Notes: generated from the letters alone by a model not told the origin. Shown: positions 1 through 8,121, counted from the first letter of the stretch. The stretch is DNA of 64,000 nt from Myxococcales bacterium (GCA_029863605.1 JAOTVB010000014.1:1-64000), one strand, 5' to 3'. A program made the numbers and translations.

Positions 1-77
1 AGGCCGTCTAGGGCATCGCGCAAGCGCGGGCTCCCTGGGTTGCGCAGGTAGATCGGCTCACCTACGCTCGCGTCCAT
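1..77 (-). CDS. Possible 5' end of a divergent gene (partial)
   Basis: The reverse strand is open from an ATG at 77-75 to the window edge and reads MDASVGEPIYLRN and so on for 25 codons, with mostly G or C in third positions, as in neighbouring genes. The two other plus-strand readings of this stretch either stop early or look non-coding. If real, its start codon overlaps the start codon of the forward gene at 76 (the bases CATG serve both). Too short to assign a function; it could be chance. Confidence 0.3.
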   Translation of the reverse strand, partial: MDASVGEPIYLRNPGSPRLRDALDG

Positions 78-1263
78 GTCGGACAAGGACGACATTTCCC
101 AAAAGACGCTAGCGGTTCACGGTGGCGAGCCGAGGACGTACCCGTACGACGCCTTGGCGGCGCCAATCACCCAGACCGCCACCTATTCTTTTGCTGATAC
201 GGCCGAGCTGATCGCCTATTTCGAAGGTCGCAAGGACCGCGAAGAGTACGGACGCTACGGCAACCCTTCGGTGCGTCTGGTCGAAGAAAAGGTCGCAGCT
301 CTCGAAGGTACCGAGGACGCGGCGGCATTTGCAAGCGGCATGGCCGCGGTGACGTCCACCATTTTGGCGCTGGTGAAGTCCGGCTCGCATGTGATCTTGT
401 TTGCCGACTGTTACCGGCGCACGAGGCAATTCGTGACCACGTTCTTGGGCCGATTCGATGTGTCGCACACCCTGATCCCGCCAGCCGACGTCGGCGCCCT
501 GAAAGAAGCGATTGTCCCGGAGACGCGCCTGGTGATCGCCGAGGCGCCCACCAATCCGTATCAAACGATTCCGGACCTCGAGGAGCTGGTTGCGATCTGC
601 AAAGAGAAGAAGATCAAGACGCTCATCGACAGCACGTTTGCGACGCCAGTCAACTTCAACCCCGCGCGCTACGGTATCGACTTGGTGATCCACAGTGCGA
701 CCAAATACCTCGCCGGCCACAATGATGTTCTCGGGGGCGTATTGGCGGGTAGTGCGGGGATGGTATCGCTCGTGCGAGACCTGCGGAGCCTGTTCGGCGC
801 GACTCTCGACCCTCACGCCGCGTACCTCATCCACCGTGGTATCAAGACGCTTGCGCTTCGCGTCGAGCAACAGAACGCGACCGCCCAGGCGATGGCCGAA
901 CGTCTCGAGAAGCATCCGCGCGTGCGACAGGTGTGGTATCCTGGGTTGGCATCTCACCCCAACCACGACACTGCGCGCCGACTGATGAGCGGTTTCGGAG
1001 GGGTGGTGACCTTCGAGCTGGATGCCGATCTCGAAGGCACGAGCCGTTTTGTCGACGCTTGTCGCATTCCCCGGATCGCGCCGAGCCTTGGCGGTGTCGA
1101 GTCGCTGATCGAGCAACCTGCCCTGATGAGTTACTTCGAGCTGAGCACTGAAGAACGCGAAGCGATCGGCATCAAAAACAACCTCGTGCGCCTCGCTGTG
1201 GGCATCGAAGATACCGATGAGCTTATTGCAGATGTGGTGGCAGCTCTCGACGCGACGCGCTGA
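76..1263 (+). CDS. Cys/Met metabolism PLP-dependent enzyme (cystathionine gamma-synthase/lyase family)
   Basis: A 395-residue fold-type I PLP enzyme of the trans-sulfuration family, cytosolic. The PLP lysine is Lys210 in the motif SATKYLAGH. Other family marks are the YGRYGNPS segment near residue 58, which contributes phosphate and active-site contacts from the neighbouring subunit, EAPTNP in the middle, and the C-terminal SLGGVESLIEQP segment. Length is typical (380-400). The family contains cystathionine gamma-synthase, cystathionine beta- and gamma-lyase, methionine gamma-lyase and O-acetylhomoserine sulfhydrylase; sequence alone does not settle which reaction this one performs, so no symbol is given. 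The ATG start places the conserved N-terminal TLAVHGGE motif at its usual distance. The next gene is separated by about 170 bases containing its own promoter, so this gene is probably transcribed alone. Confidence 0.93.
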   Translation: MSDKDDISQKTLAVHGGEPRTYPYDALAAPITQTATYSFADTAELIAYFEGRKDREEYGRYGNPSVRLVEEKVAALEGTEDAAAFASGMAAVTSTILALVKSGSHVILFADCYRRTRQFVTTFLGRFDVSHTLIPPADVGALKEAIVPETRLVIAEAPTNPYQTIPDLEELVAICKEKKIKTLIDSTFATPVNFNPARYGIDLVIHSATKYLAGHNDVLGGVLAGSAGMVSLVRDLRSLFGATLDPHAAYLIHRGIKTLALRVEQQNATAQAMAERLEKHPRVRQVWYPGLASHPNHDTARRLMSGFGGVVTFELDADLEGTSRFVDACRIPRIAPSLGGVESLIEQPALMSYFELSTEEREAIGIKNNLVRLAVGIEDTDELIADVVAALDATR

Positions 1264-1380
1264 GCATCGCCTCTGACACTGAAATTCGGCTCACAAAGCC
1301 CAACTGGAAGTCTTGGCTCCCACTGCGATGGCGACTGGTCACCTCTCGATGGGCTGAGGCGCAAGTGCGCGTAATCGCTG

Positions 1381-1408
1381 TTGACTCGCCGGGGGCCAAA
1401 GATATACT
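1381..1408 (+). promoter_or_regulatory. Sigma70-type promoter of the IHF-like gene
   Basis: TTGACT at 1381-1386 and TATACT at 1403-1408 are separated by 16 bases; each box matches five of six consensus positions. Transcription would start near 1415, so the transcript would begin at or just before the ATG at 1418. That leaves the ATG at 1433, preceded by GGGGAAAG inside the leader, as the better translation start. Confidence 0.6.
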
Positions 1409-1432
1409 CAGCGCCCAATGGGGAAAGAATCG

Positions 1433-1729
1433 ATGACGAAGTCGGAGCTCATCGACGCTGTGGCCCAGCGGACGAAGATCACCAAGAGTCGCGCTGAACA
1501 GGTTGTAAACTGCGTGTTCAACGCCATGACGGCAGCGCTCGAAAACGGGGAGGGGATCGAAATCCGCGGCTTCGGCAGCTTCACGGTTCGTCACTATAAA
1601 TCGTACCACGGCCGCAACCCTCGGACTGGCAAGCCGGTTCCCGTTCCTGAAAAACGTCTTCCGTTTTTCAAGGTCGGGAAAGAGCTCAAAGAGCTCGTCA
1701 ACGGCGGTGTTTCCGAGCCCGGCGAGTAG
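1433..1729 (+). CDS. ihfB: Integration host factor beta-type DNA-bending protein
   Basis: A 98-residue HU/IHF-family protein that binds and sharply bends DNA as a dimer. The start MTKSELI, the IEIRGFGSF strand, the GRNPRTG loop carrying the intercalating proline, and the final FKVGKELKE helix are closer to IHF beta than to HU. An in-frame ATG lies 15 bases upstream (1418), but the start at 1433 matches the family N terminus and has GGGGAAAG at 1420-1427 as ribosome-binding site. The promoter just upstream supports this choice. The stop is 9 bases before tyrS, so the two are probably co-transcribed. It could instead be one of several HU-like paralogues. Confidence 0.9.
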   Translation: MTKSELIDAVAQRTKITKSRAEQVVNCVFNAMTAALENGEGIEIRGFGSFTVRHYKSYHGRNPRTGKPVPVPEKRLPFFKVGKELKELVNGGVSEPGE

Positions 1730-1738
1730 GGGCGATCG

Positions 1739-2962
1739 ATGAAACCCGAAGCGCAGCTCGCCGAGCTCAAGCGCGGTGTGGTCGACCTGCACGTCGAGGC
1801 TGACCTGCTCGAGCGGCTAAGCGAGGGGAGGCCGCTCAAGATCAAAGCCGGCTTCGATCCAACCCGACCGGATCTTCACCTGGGTCACACGGTGCTCCTC
1901 AACAAGATGCGGCAGTTCCAAGACTTGGGCCACGATGTCGTCTTCATCGTTGGCGATTTCACGGCGCAGATCGGCGACCCGTCGGGCCGAAGCAGCACCC
2001 GTCCGGTGCCGACGCGAGAGGAGATCGAAGAAGGAGCGCGCACCTACGCTGAGCAGGCCTTCAAGATCCTCGACAAAAAGCGTACGCAAATCGTCTACAA
2101 CGGGGAGTGGTTGGGGAAAATGGCGTTCGATGACGTCATTCGTCTCGCTGGTAAGTACACCCTGGCCCGGATGATGGAGCGCGACGACTTCAAGCGTCGT
2201 TGGGCCGAGCACGTGAGCATTTCGCTCCACGAGTTGTTGTATCCTCTTGCACAAGCTTACGATTCCGTGGTGCTCGAATGCGACGTGGAGATTGGGGGCA
2301 CCGACCAGCTTTTCAATCTTCTCGTCGGTCGGGAGATCATGCGGGAGATGGGGCAGCGCCCGCAGATCGTCATGACGACACCGCTCCTCGAGGGGATCAA
2401 CGCACGCATCGAAAATGGCAAAATCGTAGGCGCGAAAATGAGCAAGTCGCTCGACAACTACGTCGGGGTCGACGAGGCGCCTAAGGAACAGCTCGGCAAG
2501 CTGATGAGCCTCTCGGATGATTTGATGTGGCGCTACTACGAGCTTCTTTCGAACGCGCCCGAGGCCGAAGTCCAACGCCTAAAACGGGCTTGTGCGGCCG
2601 GCGAGCTGAACCCGCGAGACGCGAAGATCGCGCTCGCGAAAGAAATCGTGTCGCGGTACCACGGGGCTCGAGAGGCCGATGCGGCCGAGGCTTCGTGGCT
2701 CGCCCAATTTTCCAAGCGCGAAATACCCGACGACATGCCCGAGCACGAGGTCGCCCTCGAGGAAGAAGACGTGTGGATCCCCAAGCTTCTCAGCGACTTG
2801 GGCCTGGTCAAGAGCTCGAGCGAGGGGCGTCGCCGCATCCAGCAGGGCGGTGTCGAAATCGACGGCGACCGCATTAGTGACCCTCAGGCCAAGCTCCCCA
2901 AGGGCGGCCCCTACGTCATCAAGGCCGGAAAGCGCGCCTGGGCGACCGTCACCCTGAAATAG
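1739..2962 (+). CDS. tyrS: Tyrosyl-tRNA synthetase
   Basis: A class I aminoacyl-tRNA synthetase of 407 residues that charges tRNA-Tyr with tyrosine in the cytosol. The HIGH-type signature is HLGH at residues 47-50, followed by DFTAQIGDPSGRS. The KMSKS motif is intact at 233-237. Residues from about 340 form an S4 RNA-binding domain (KSSSEGRRRIQQGGV). Sequence and length fit the bacterial TyrS/TyrZ branch. The start is 9 bases after the IHF gene with a purine-rich AGGGGCG ahead of it, which suggests a two-gene operon. A new promoter begins about 15 bases after the stop. Confidence 0.96.
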   Translation: MKPEAQLAELKRGVVDLHVEADLLERLSEGRPLKIKAGFDPTRPDLHLGHTVLLNKMRQFQDLGHDVVFIVGDFTAQIGDPSGRSSTRPVPTREEIEEGARTYAEQAFKILDKKRTQIVYNGEWLGKMAFDDVIRLAGKYTLARMMERDDFKRRWAEHVSISLHELLYPLAQAYDSVVLECDVEIGGTDQLFNLLVGREIMREMGQRPQIVMTTPLLEGINARIENGKIVGAKMSKSLDNYVGVDEAPKEQLGKLMSLSDDLMWRYYELLSNAPEAEVQRLKRACAAGELNPRDAKIALAKEIVSRYHGAREADAAEASWLAQFSKREIPDDMPEHEVALEEEDVWIPKLLSDLGLVKSSSEGRRRIQQGGVEIDGDRISDPQAKLPKGGPYVIKAGKRAWATVTLK

Positions 2963-2978
2963 GGACCCAAAACAGCCC

Positions 2979-3007
2979 TTGACATTGTAAATTTTACGCT
3001 GTAAACA
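2979..3007 (+). promoter_or_regulatory. Promoter and palindromic operator of the TetR gene, probably leaderless
   Basis: TTGACA at 2979-2984 is a perfect -35 box. Seventeen bases later TAAACA (3002-3007) can serve as a weak -10 box, which puts the start of transcription at about 3014, the A of the ATG. Two overlapping inverted repeats cover the promoter: GTAAATTTTAC (2987-2997) and TTTAC-GCT-GTAAA (2993-3005). The second resembles short palindromes bound by TetR-family repressors, so autoregulation is likely. No Shine-Dalgarno sequence precedes the ATG. Confidence 0.55.
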
Positions 3008-3013
3008 CCATCT

Positions 3014-3616
3014 ATGCCCCGTGCGAGTCTTACGGAAGAGCAGGTGGAGGTGTTTCGGACGCGCGCAGTAGGGGCGGCGACCGCGCTCTTCGCTGACCTC
3101 GGGTACCAGGGGGTGACGCTTCGGGCGCTCGCAGCGGAGCTCGGGGTCAGCCCGATGACGCCGTACCGGTATTTCAAGAACAAGGAAGAGCTGTTCGCGA
3201 TGGTACGCGCCGACGCCTTCCGGCGGTTCGCCGATGCGCAGCGCGACGCTTCGAACGGAATCGAAGACCCGGCCGAGGCGCTTCATGCCCTCGGGATGGC
3301 CTATGTCACGTTCGCCCTGAACGACCCTGACGCGTACCACATCATGTTCGAGCTTCGTCAAGCGCCCGCGGGAACCTACCCGGAGCTCGAAACGTCACAG
3401 GCGCGTGCGTTCTCTTACCTCCTCGCGGCAGTCGAAGGTGTCATCGACGCCGGCCTCATGGATGGAAAGCCAGTCCAGCAGGCGCACTTTCTTTGGGCCC
3501 GGGTGCACGGCCTCGTGTCGCTTCACCTCGCCGGCAAGTTGGCGATGGGGTGTTCATTGGAGGACCTGCTGCCCGAGGTCTTCGAGAAACTACAAGCGGC
3601 CAATAGGTCCGCATAG
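3014..3616 (+). CDS. TetR/AcrR-family transcriptional regulator
   Basis: A 200-residue regulator. The N-terminal helix-turn-helix covers roughly residues 12-58, with ATALFADLGYQGVTLRALAAELGVSP and the typical YRYFKNKEELF helix that closes the DNA-binding domain. The C-terminal ligand-binding half (about 70-195) resembles the TetR_C type common beside lipid and redox genes, with the AYHIMFEL segment. It is followed after 9 bases by a CrtI/RetSat-like oxidoreductase and then by a flavin-reductase-like gene, so it probably controls these and itself. The ligand cannot be inferred; the neighbours suggest an isoprenoid or another hydrophobic compound. Confidence 0.9.
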   Translation: MPRASLTEEQVEVFRTRAVGAATALFADLGYQGVTLRALAAELGVSPMTPYRYFKNKEELFAMVRADAFRRFADAQRDASNGIEDPAEALHALGMAYVTFALNDPDAYHIMFELRQAPAGTYPELETSQARAFSYLLAAVEGVIDAGLMDGKPVQQAHFLWARVHGLVSLHLAGKLAMGCSLEDLLPEVFEKLQAANRSA

Positions 3617-3625
3617 GAGAGCCAC

Positions 3626-5275
3626 ATGCGTATCGGAACTTCGTACAAACAGCATCGTGATCTCGCTGATCGATGGGATGCCATCGTCATCGGCTCGGGC
3701 ATCGGCGGGCTTGCTGCCGCTGCCACGCTTGCGAAGCTTGCGGATAAGCGAGTGCTGGTGTTGGAGCGGCACTACACCGCGGGCGGCTTCACGCACACGT
3801 TTCGGCGTCCCGGCTACGAATGGGATGTCGGCGTCCATTACATCGGCGAGGTCTCCAGGCCGGGCTCGGCGATGAGGCGTGTCTTTGATTTCGTGACCGA
3901 CGGCGCGCTCGAGTGGGCCGACATGGGCGATGTCTACGATCGCATCATCATCGACGACCGGTCGTACGACTTCGTCAAGGGTCGCGAGCAATTTCGAGAA
4001 AAGCTCCACGGCTACTTCCCCAAGGAAACCCGCGCGATCGATGACTATCTCGAAAAGGTCCGCGCCACCTCGAGAAAGGGCCAGCTCTTTTTCGCCGAAA
4101 AAGCGGTGCCGAGTTTGGTCTCGTCGGTGTTTGGCGGCCTGATGCGAAGGCCGGTTCTCAAAGAGGCGCGGGTCACCACCCGTCAGGTGCTCGAAAGCCT
4201 CACCCAAGATCAAGAGCTGATCGGCGTCCTGACGGGACAGTGGGGCGACTACGGATTGGTGCCAGCGGAAAGCAGTTTCTTCATCCACGCCATGGTTGCG
4301 GGTCACTATCTCAACGGTGGCGCGTATCCCGTGGGCGGCGCCTCACGGATCGCCGCGACCATCCTGCCCGTCATCGAAAGTGCCGGAGGTGAGGTCGTCA
4401 CCAATGCCAACGTGCAGAGGGTCTTGATCGAAGAGGGACGGGCGGTTGGTGTGATCCTCGAAGACGGTCACGAGCTGCGCGCGCCTTTGGTGATCAGCGA
4501 TGCGGGAGTCGCCAATACCTACGGCCGCCTCCTCCCGAACGATGTCGCCGAGGACCGCGGCCTTCGCACCAAAGTCGATGTGATCGAGCCCTCGGTCGCG
4601 CACCTCTCCGCCTACATCGGCCTCCGAGGCACGACCGAGGACCTTCAGCTCCAAAAGACCAATCTATGGGTCTACCCGACGCCGCATCACGAGGAGAACG
4701 TTCGGCGTTTCGTCGACGACAAGAACGCTCTGCCGCCGGTCGTCTACCTGTCGTTTCCGTCCGCGAAAGATCCGGACTTCCAGCGACGCTATCCCGGCCG
4801 CTCGACGATCGAGGCGATCACCCTCGCGCCCTACTCGTGGTTCGAGTCCTGGGAGGGCACCACATGGAAGAAGAGAGGCGCAGATTACGATGCGTTCAAA
4901 GGCGAGCTCGAGGCGCGATTGCTCGAGACTCTCTACGAGCAGGCCCCGGCAACGCGCGGCAAAGTCGAGATCTGCGAGCTCTCGACCCCCCTCACTACCC
5001 GGAACTTCGCCAATCACCCACGTGGCGAGATCTACGGTTTGGCGCATACCCCCGCACGCTTCGAGCAGCGGTGGCTCCGGCCGCGCACCCCGATCAAAGG
5101 TCTCTACCTCACCGGCGCCGACGTCTGCTCGGCGGGAGTCGGGGGCGCATTGATGGGCGGGATGCTTTGCAGCTCTGCAGTGCTCGGACGCAACGTTCTC
5201 GGCACCGTTCTGCAGCGAAAGGCGCAAAGCCTGCGCGACACCGCGGCCTCACACGAAGTTTCCGCGCACGCTTGA
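3626..5275 (+). CDS. Phytoene desaturase/retinol saturase-like FAD oxidoreductase
   Basis: A 549-residue amine-oxidase-fold flavoprotein. The dinucleotide-binding motif GSGIGG is at residues 23-28, followed by VLERHYTAGGFTHTF and the DVGVHYIGEV stretch characteristic of the CrtI / all-trans-retinol 13,14-reductase group. The C terminus has the second FAD-contacting segment, GLYLTGADVCSAGVGGALMGG. Such enzymes act on membrane-soluble polyenes or related lipids, desaturating, saturating or isomerising them. No other carotenoid gene lies nearby, so the substrate is unknown. A GGAGA ribosome-binding site precedes the ATG. The gene follows the TetR gene by 9 bases. Confidence 0.85.
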   Translation: MRIGTSYKQHRDLADRWDAIVIGSGIGGLAAAATLAKLADKRVLVLERHYTAGGFTHTFRRPGYEWDVGVHYIGEVSRPGSAMRRVFDFVTDGALEWADMGDVYDRIIIDDRSYDFVKGREQFREKLHGYFPKETRAIDDYLEKVRATSRKGQLFFAEKAVPSLVSSVFGGLMRRPVLKEARVTTRQVLESLTQDQELIGVLTGQWGDYGLVPAESSFFIHAMVAGHYLNGGAYPVGGASRIAATILPVIESAGGEVVTNANVQRVLIEEGRAVGVILEDGHELRAPLVISDAGVANTYGRLLPNDVAEDRGLRTKVDVIEPSVAHLSAYIGLRGTTEDLQLQKTNLWVYPTPHHEENVRRFVDDKNALPPVVYLSFPSAKDPDFQRRYPGRSTIEAITLAPYSWFESWEGTTWKKRGADYDAFKGELEARLLETLYEQAPATRGKVEICELSTPLTTRNFANHPRGEIYGLAHTPARFEQRWLRPRTPIKGLYLTGADVCSAGVGGALMGGMLCSSAVLGRNVLGTVLQRKAQSLRDTAASHEVSAHA

Positions 5276-5330
5276 GCGGACACCCGGATCGCTTCGCGGG
5301 GTGTCTCCGATTGAGTATGCTACGCGGACT

Positions 5331-5915
5331 ATGACTCCCCTCGACATTTCGCATCCGCTTTGGGAACAGGTCTACATGGTGGCCCCGCTGACCATCATTG
5401 GGACGCGCGAGCCCGATGGCACATACGACCTCGCCCCAAAGCACATGGCCATGCCGCTCGGTTGGCAGAACCACTACGGCTTCGTTTGCACGCCTTCGCA
5501 TGCGACCTACGCGAATGCGCGGCGCGAAGGTTGCTTCACGGTGAGCTTTCCTAGGCCGGATCAGATCCTGCTCACCAGCCTCACTGCCGGGCCGCGTTGT
5601 GACGACGCCCAAAAGCACGCGCTCGACGCGGTGCCCACCATCCCAGCGACGAAGATCGATGGCGTGCTCCTCGACAATGCGTATCTCCATTTCGAATGTG
5701 AGCTCGAGAAGATCATCGATGGCTTCGGGATCAACAGCCTCATCATCGGGGGGATCGTCGCCGCCGCCGTGGCCGAAGACAGCGCCCGATACGCCGACGT
5801 CGATGCGCAGGAGATGATCGCGCATTCGCCAATGCTGGCCTATCTCCACCCCGGCCGCTTTGCGAAAATCGTCCAAACCCAGGCTTTCCCCTATCACGTG
5901 GGCTTTCGACGCTGA
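5331..5915 (+). CDS. Flavin reductase-like (FMN-binding split-barrel) protein
   Basis: About 194 residues with the features of the flavin-reductase-like family: an N-terminal strand VAPLTIIGTREPDGTYDLAPKH, then a cysteine- and aromatic-containing FVCTPSHATYANARREGCFTVSF segment, where such proteins bind FMN. The family includes NAD(P)H:flavin oxidoreductases and proteins of unknown role; this one is divergent in the central part. A GTG at 5301 would add ten residues, but the ATG at 5331 starts at the conserved region. The gene lies 55 bases after the oxidoreductase gene and 9 bases before the M20 peptidase, so it may belong to either transcript. Confidence 0.75.
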   Translation: MTPLDISHPLWEQVYMVAPLTIIGTREPDGTYDLAPKHMAMPLGWQNHYGFVCTPSHATYANARREGCFTVSFPRPDQILLTSLTAGPRCDDAQKHALDAVPTIPATKIDGVLLDNAYLHFECELEKIIDGFGINSLIIGGIVAAAVAEDSARYADVDAQEMIAHSPMLAYLHPGRFAKIVQTQAFPYHVGFRR

Positions 5916-5924
5916 CCGATCCCG

Positions 5925-7100
5925 ATGAACGAGGACCAGCCGAAACGAATTGTCGAGCATCTCGAAGGGAGGCGTCCTGAGATGCTCGAGCTCCTCGAGC
6001 TCCTGGTTCGCGCAGAATCCCCATCCGAGGAGCCAAGCGCCCAAGGCCGGATGCTTGGCTTGCTTTCGGATGCGTTCCTCGAGCGTGGGTTTCGACCTCG
6101 GGTCATCCCTGGAAAACAGAGCGGCGGCATGTTGCTTGCGATGCCGGTGAGCCGCGTGCGGCGCCGCCCTCATCAGCTCGTCCTTGGCCACTGCGACACC
6201 GTGTGGCCGGTGGGGACCCTCCAGTCGATGCCAATCAAGATCGAAGAAGGGACTTTTTGGGGACCCGGGTGTTTCGACATGAAAGCAGGATTGGTCCAAG
6301 GCCTCTTTGCTCTCGATGCCCTTCGTGCAACCGGTGCTGACACGTTTTCGGTCACCCCGGTGTTCTTCATCAATTCCGACGAGGAGATCGGAAGCCGCGA
6401 TTCGACGAGCGTCATCAAACGCCTCGCGCGCTCGGCCGATCGATGCTTCGTTCTCGAGCCATCCCTCGGCCCCGAGGGACACCTCAAGACCGCTCGCAAA
6501 GGGGTGGGGCGCTTCACGATCCGGGTGCTGGGCAAGGCGGCTCATGCCGGGCTCGACCCGGGCAAGGGAGCAAGCGCCATTCTCGAGCTCTCTCTCGTGA
6601 TTCAGAAGTTGTTTGCTCTGAACGACGCCGAAAAGGGAATCACTGTCAACGTCGGAACCATCGATGGCGGCCTCAGCCCAAACGTCGTCGCGCCTACGAG
6701 TCAGGCGACAGTCGATGTCCGCGTTCCGACGAGCGCGGATGCGGAGCGAATCGAGCGCATGATCCATGCATTGCGGGCCGAGACGCCGGGAACGACGCTC
6801 GAGGTGGAAGGCTCGATTGGCCGTCCGCCGATGGAGCGCACCCCCGGCAACCAAAAGCTTTGGCTGCTGGCGCGCCGAGGTGCCGAGGACCTCGGCATTC
6901 AGATCGATCAAGTCACCGCCGGGGGAGGCTCGGACGGCAACACGACGAGCCAGTATGCGCCGACCCTCGATGGTCTCGGTGCGGTGGGCGCCGGGGCCCA
7001 TGCGGCGAACGAGCATTTGGTCTTGGAAAGGATGGTCGAGCGTTCCGCTCTCCTGGCGCGGCTGCTCTCGTTCCCTCCGCTCGCGGAGGCTGGACTATGA
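5925..7100 (+). CDS. M20-family metallopeptidase (glutamate carboxypeptidase-like)
   Basis: A 391-residue zinc hydrolase of the ArgE/DapE/CPG2 superfamily, which removes C-terminal or acyl-linked amino acids. Metal-binding residues are visible: His89 and Asp91 in LGHCDTV, bridging Asp118 in GCFDMKAG, and the NSDEEIGS glutamate pair that holds the catalytic base and a ligand. The dimerisation lid follows (VGRFTIRVLGKAAHAGLDPGKGASA), then the late GGGSDGN segment. There is no signal peptide, so it acts in the cytosol. Its stop overlaps the start of the next gene (ATGA at 7097-7100), which implies translational coupling to the P-loop protein. The exact peptide or N-acyl substrate is unknown. Confidence 0.88.
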   Translation: MNEDQPKRIVEHLEGRRPEMLELLELLVRAESPSEEPSAQGRMLGLLSDAFLERGFRPRVIPGKQSGGMLLAMPVSRVRRRPHQLVLGHCDTVWPVGTLQSMPIKIEEGTFWGPGCFDMKAGLVQGLFALDALRATGADTFSVTPVFFINSDEEIGSRDSTSVIKRLARSADRCFVLEPSLGPEGHLKTARKGVGRFTIRVLGKAAHAGLDPGKGASAILELSLVIQKLFALNDAEKGITVNVGTIDGGLSPNVVAPTSQATVDVRVPTSADAERIERMIHALRAETPGTTLEVEGSIGRPPMERTPGNQKLWLLARRGAEDLGIQIDQVTAGGGSDGNTTSQYAPTLDGLGAVGAGAHAANEHLVLERMVERSALLARLLSFPPLAEAGL

Positions 7101-8113
7101 CCGGCAAGATCTTTCATGGCTCGCTCACACGGATCACGGATTTCGACCGTACTGGCTTCGATTGCCAGTCGTTGCCGCGCGAACAATGGGAGGCTGGAGA
7201 TTATGTCGTGGGCCAGGTGGCCATTACGCGGGGTGGGCTCTCGGCCATCGAGCTCAGGAGCGGCCGACTGATCCAAGCCATCGAGGGAGACTCGGTCCTT
7301 GGAGCGCTGGGGGTGCGCCATGCCACCCTCGAGATCGTGGGTTCGTGGAAAGAAGTGGCGGCTGACGGGCACATGCACCTGCTGACCGCCGCCGGACTCC
7401 TCGGCCGGGCCACCTCCGTATCCAGGATGATCGGAGTACCGATGCGCGTCGACTATCAAGGTCATGCGATGCGCAACGGTACCAAGCTGCGCATGAAGGA
7501 CTTTGCCAAGGCGCCCTCGAAGACACATGACTATGACGTTCCGACGATTCTAGTGATCGGCACGTCGATGTCGGCCGGTAAGACGACGTCCGCCAAGATC
7601 ATCGTGCGCCAACTCAAGCGCGCGGGACACCGCGTCGTCGGTGCAAAGCTCACGGGCGCGGGTCGGTATCGCGACATTCTCGCGATGCGGGACGCCGGAG
7701 CGGACGACATCTTCGATTTCGTCGATGTGGGGTTGCCTTCGTCCGTGCTGGATCCCGAAGACTTCCGACCACGCCTGCGCGATCTACTCGGTCTCATCGT
7801 CGAAGCGAAGCCCGATTTGGTCGTCGCAGAGGCTGGGGCATCGCCACTCGAGCCCTACAACGGCGACACCGCGCTCGAACAGATTCAGGACTCCGTCGCG
7901 ATGACCGTTCTCTGCGCGTCCGACCCGTACGCGGTGGTCGGTATCATGCGCGGCTACCAGATGATGCGACCCGATTTGGTGGCTGGGCTCGCAACCAGCA
8001 CGAGCGCCGGCGTCGAGGTCATCGAGAAGCTCAGTGGCGCAAAAGCGCTCAACATGCTGAATCCGGCGAGTATCCCCGAGCTCCGCCGGTTGCTCGCCAA
8101 TGCTGTTGGCTGA
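7097..8113 (+). CDS. P-loop NTPase, DUF1611/MobB-like, unknown function
   Basis: A 338-residue protein in two parts. The N-terminal 140 residues are a beta-rich domain (GDYVVGQVAITRGGLSAIELRSG, then SVLGALGVRHATLEIVGSW) that I do not recognise. The C-terminal half carries a Walker A motif GTSMSAGKTT at residues 155-164, followed by VVGAKLTGAGRYRD and a later VVAEAGASPLEPYNGD segment. The layout recalls DUF1611 proteins or MobB-type nucleotide-binding adaptors, without a clear match to either. The reading frame is open further upstream, but the ATG at 7097 overlaps the stop of the M20 gene and is the natural start. Tight coupling suggests a joint role with the peptidase, perhaps ATP-dependent handling of the same small peptide. 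Confidence 0.7.
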   Translation: MTGKIFHGSLTRITDFDRTGFDCQSLPREQWEAGDYVVGQVAITRGGLSAIELRSGRLIQAIEGDSVLGALGVRHATLEIVGSWKEVAADGHMHLLTAAGLLGRATSVSRMIGVPMRVDYQGHAMRNGTKLRMKDFAKAPSKTHDYDVPTILVIGTSMSAGKTTSAKIIVRQLKRAGHRVVGAKLTGAGRYRDILAMRDAGADDIFDFVDVGLPSSVLDPEDFRPRLRDLLGLIVEAKPDLVVAEAGASPLEPYNGDTALEQIQDSVAMTVLCASDPYAVVGIMRGYQMMRPDLVAGLATSTSAGVEVIEKLSGAKALNMLNPASIPELRRLLANAVG

Positions 8114-8121
8114 GAGGGGCG

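Noticed and set aside
109-1116. 335-codon reverse-strand open frame across the trans-sulfuration gene
   Set aside because: It lies wholly inside a well-supported gene and its arginine/histidine-rich composition is what GC-rich antisense frames give.
5109-7016. 635-codon reverse-strand open frame over the M20 and flavin-reductase-like genes
   Set aside because: No family motif, extreme Arg/His content, and it is antisense to three recognisable genes.
6443-7096. 218-codon upstream extension of the P-loop gene
   Set aside because: The extension is antisense-like in composition and lies in the M20 gene; the ATG at 7097 overlaps its stop.
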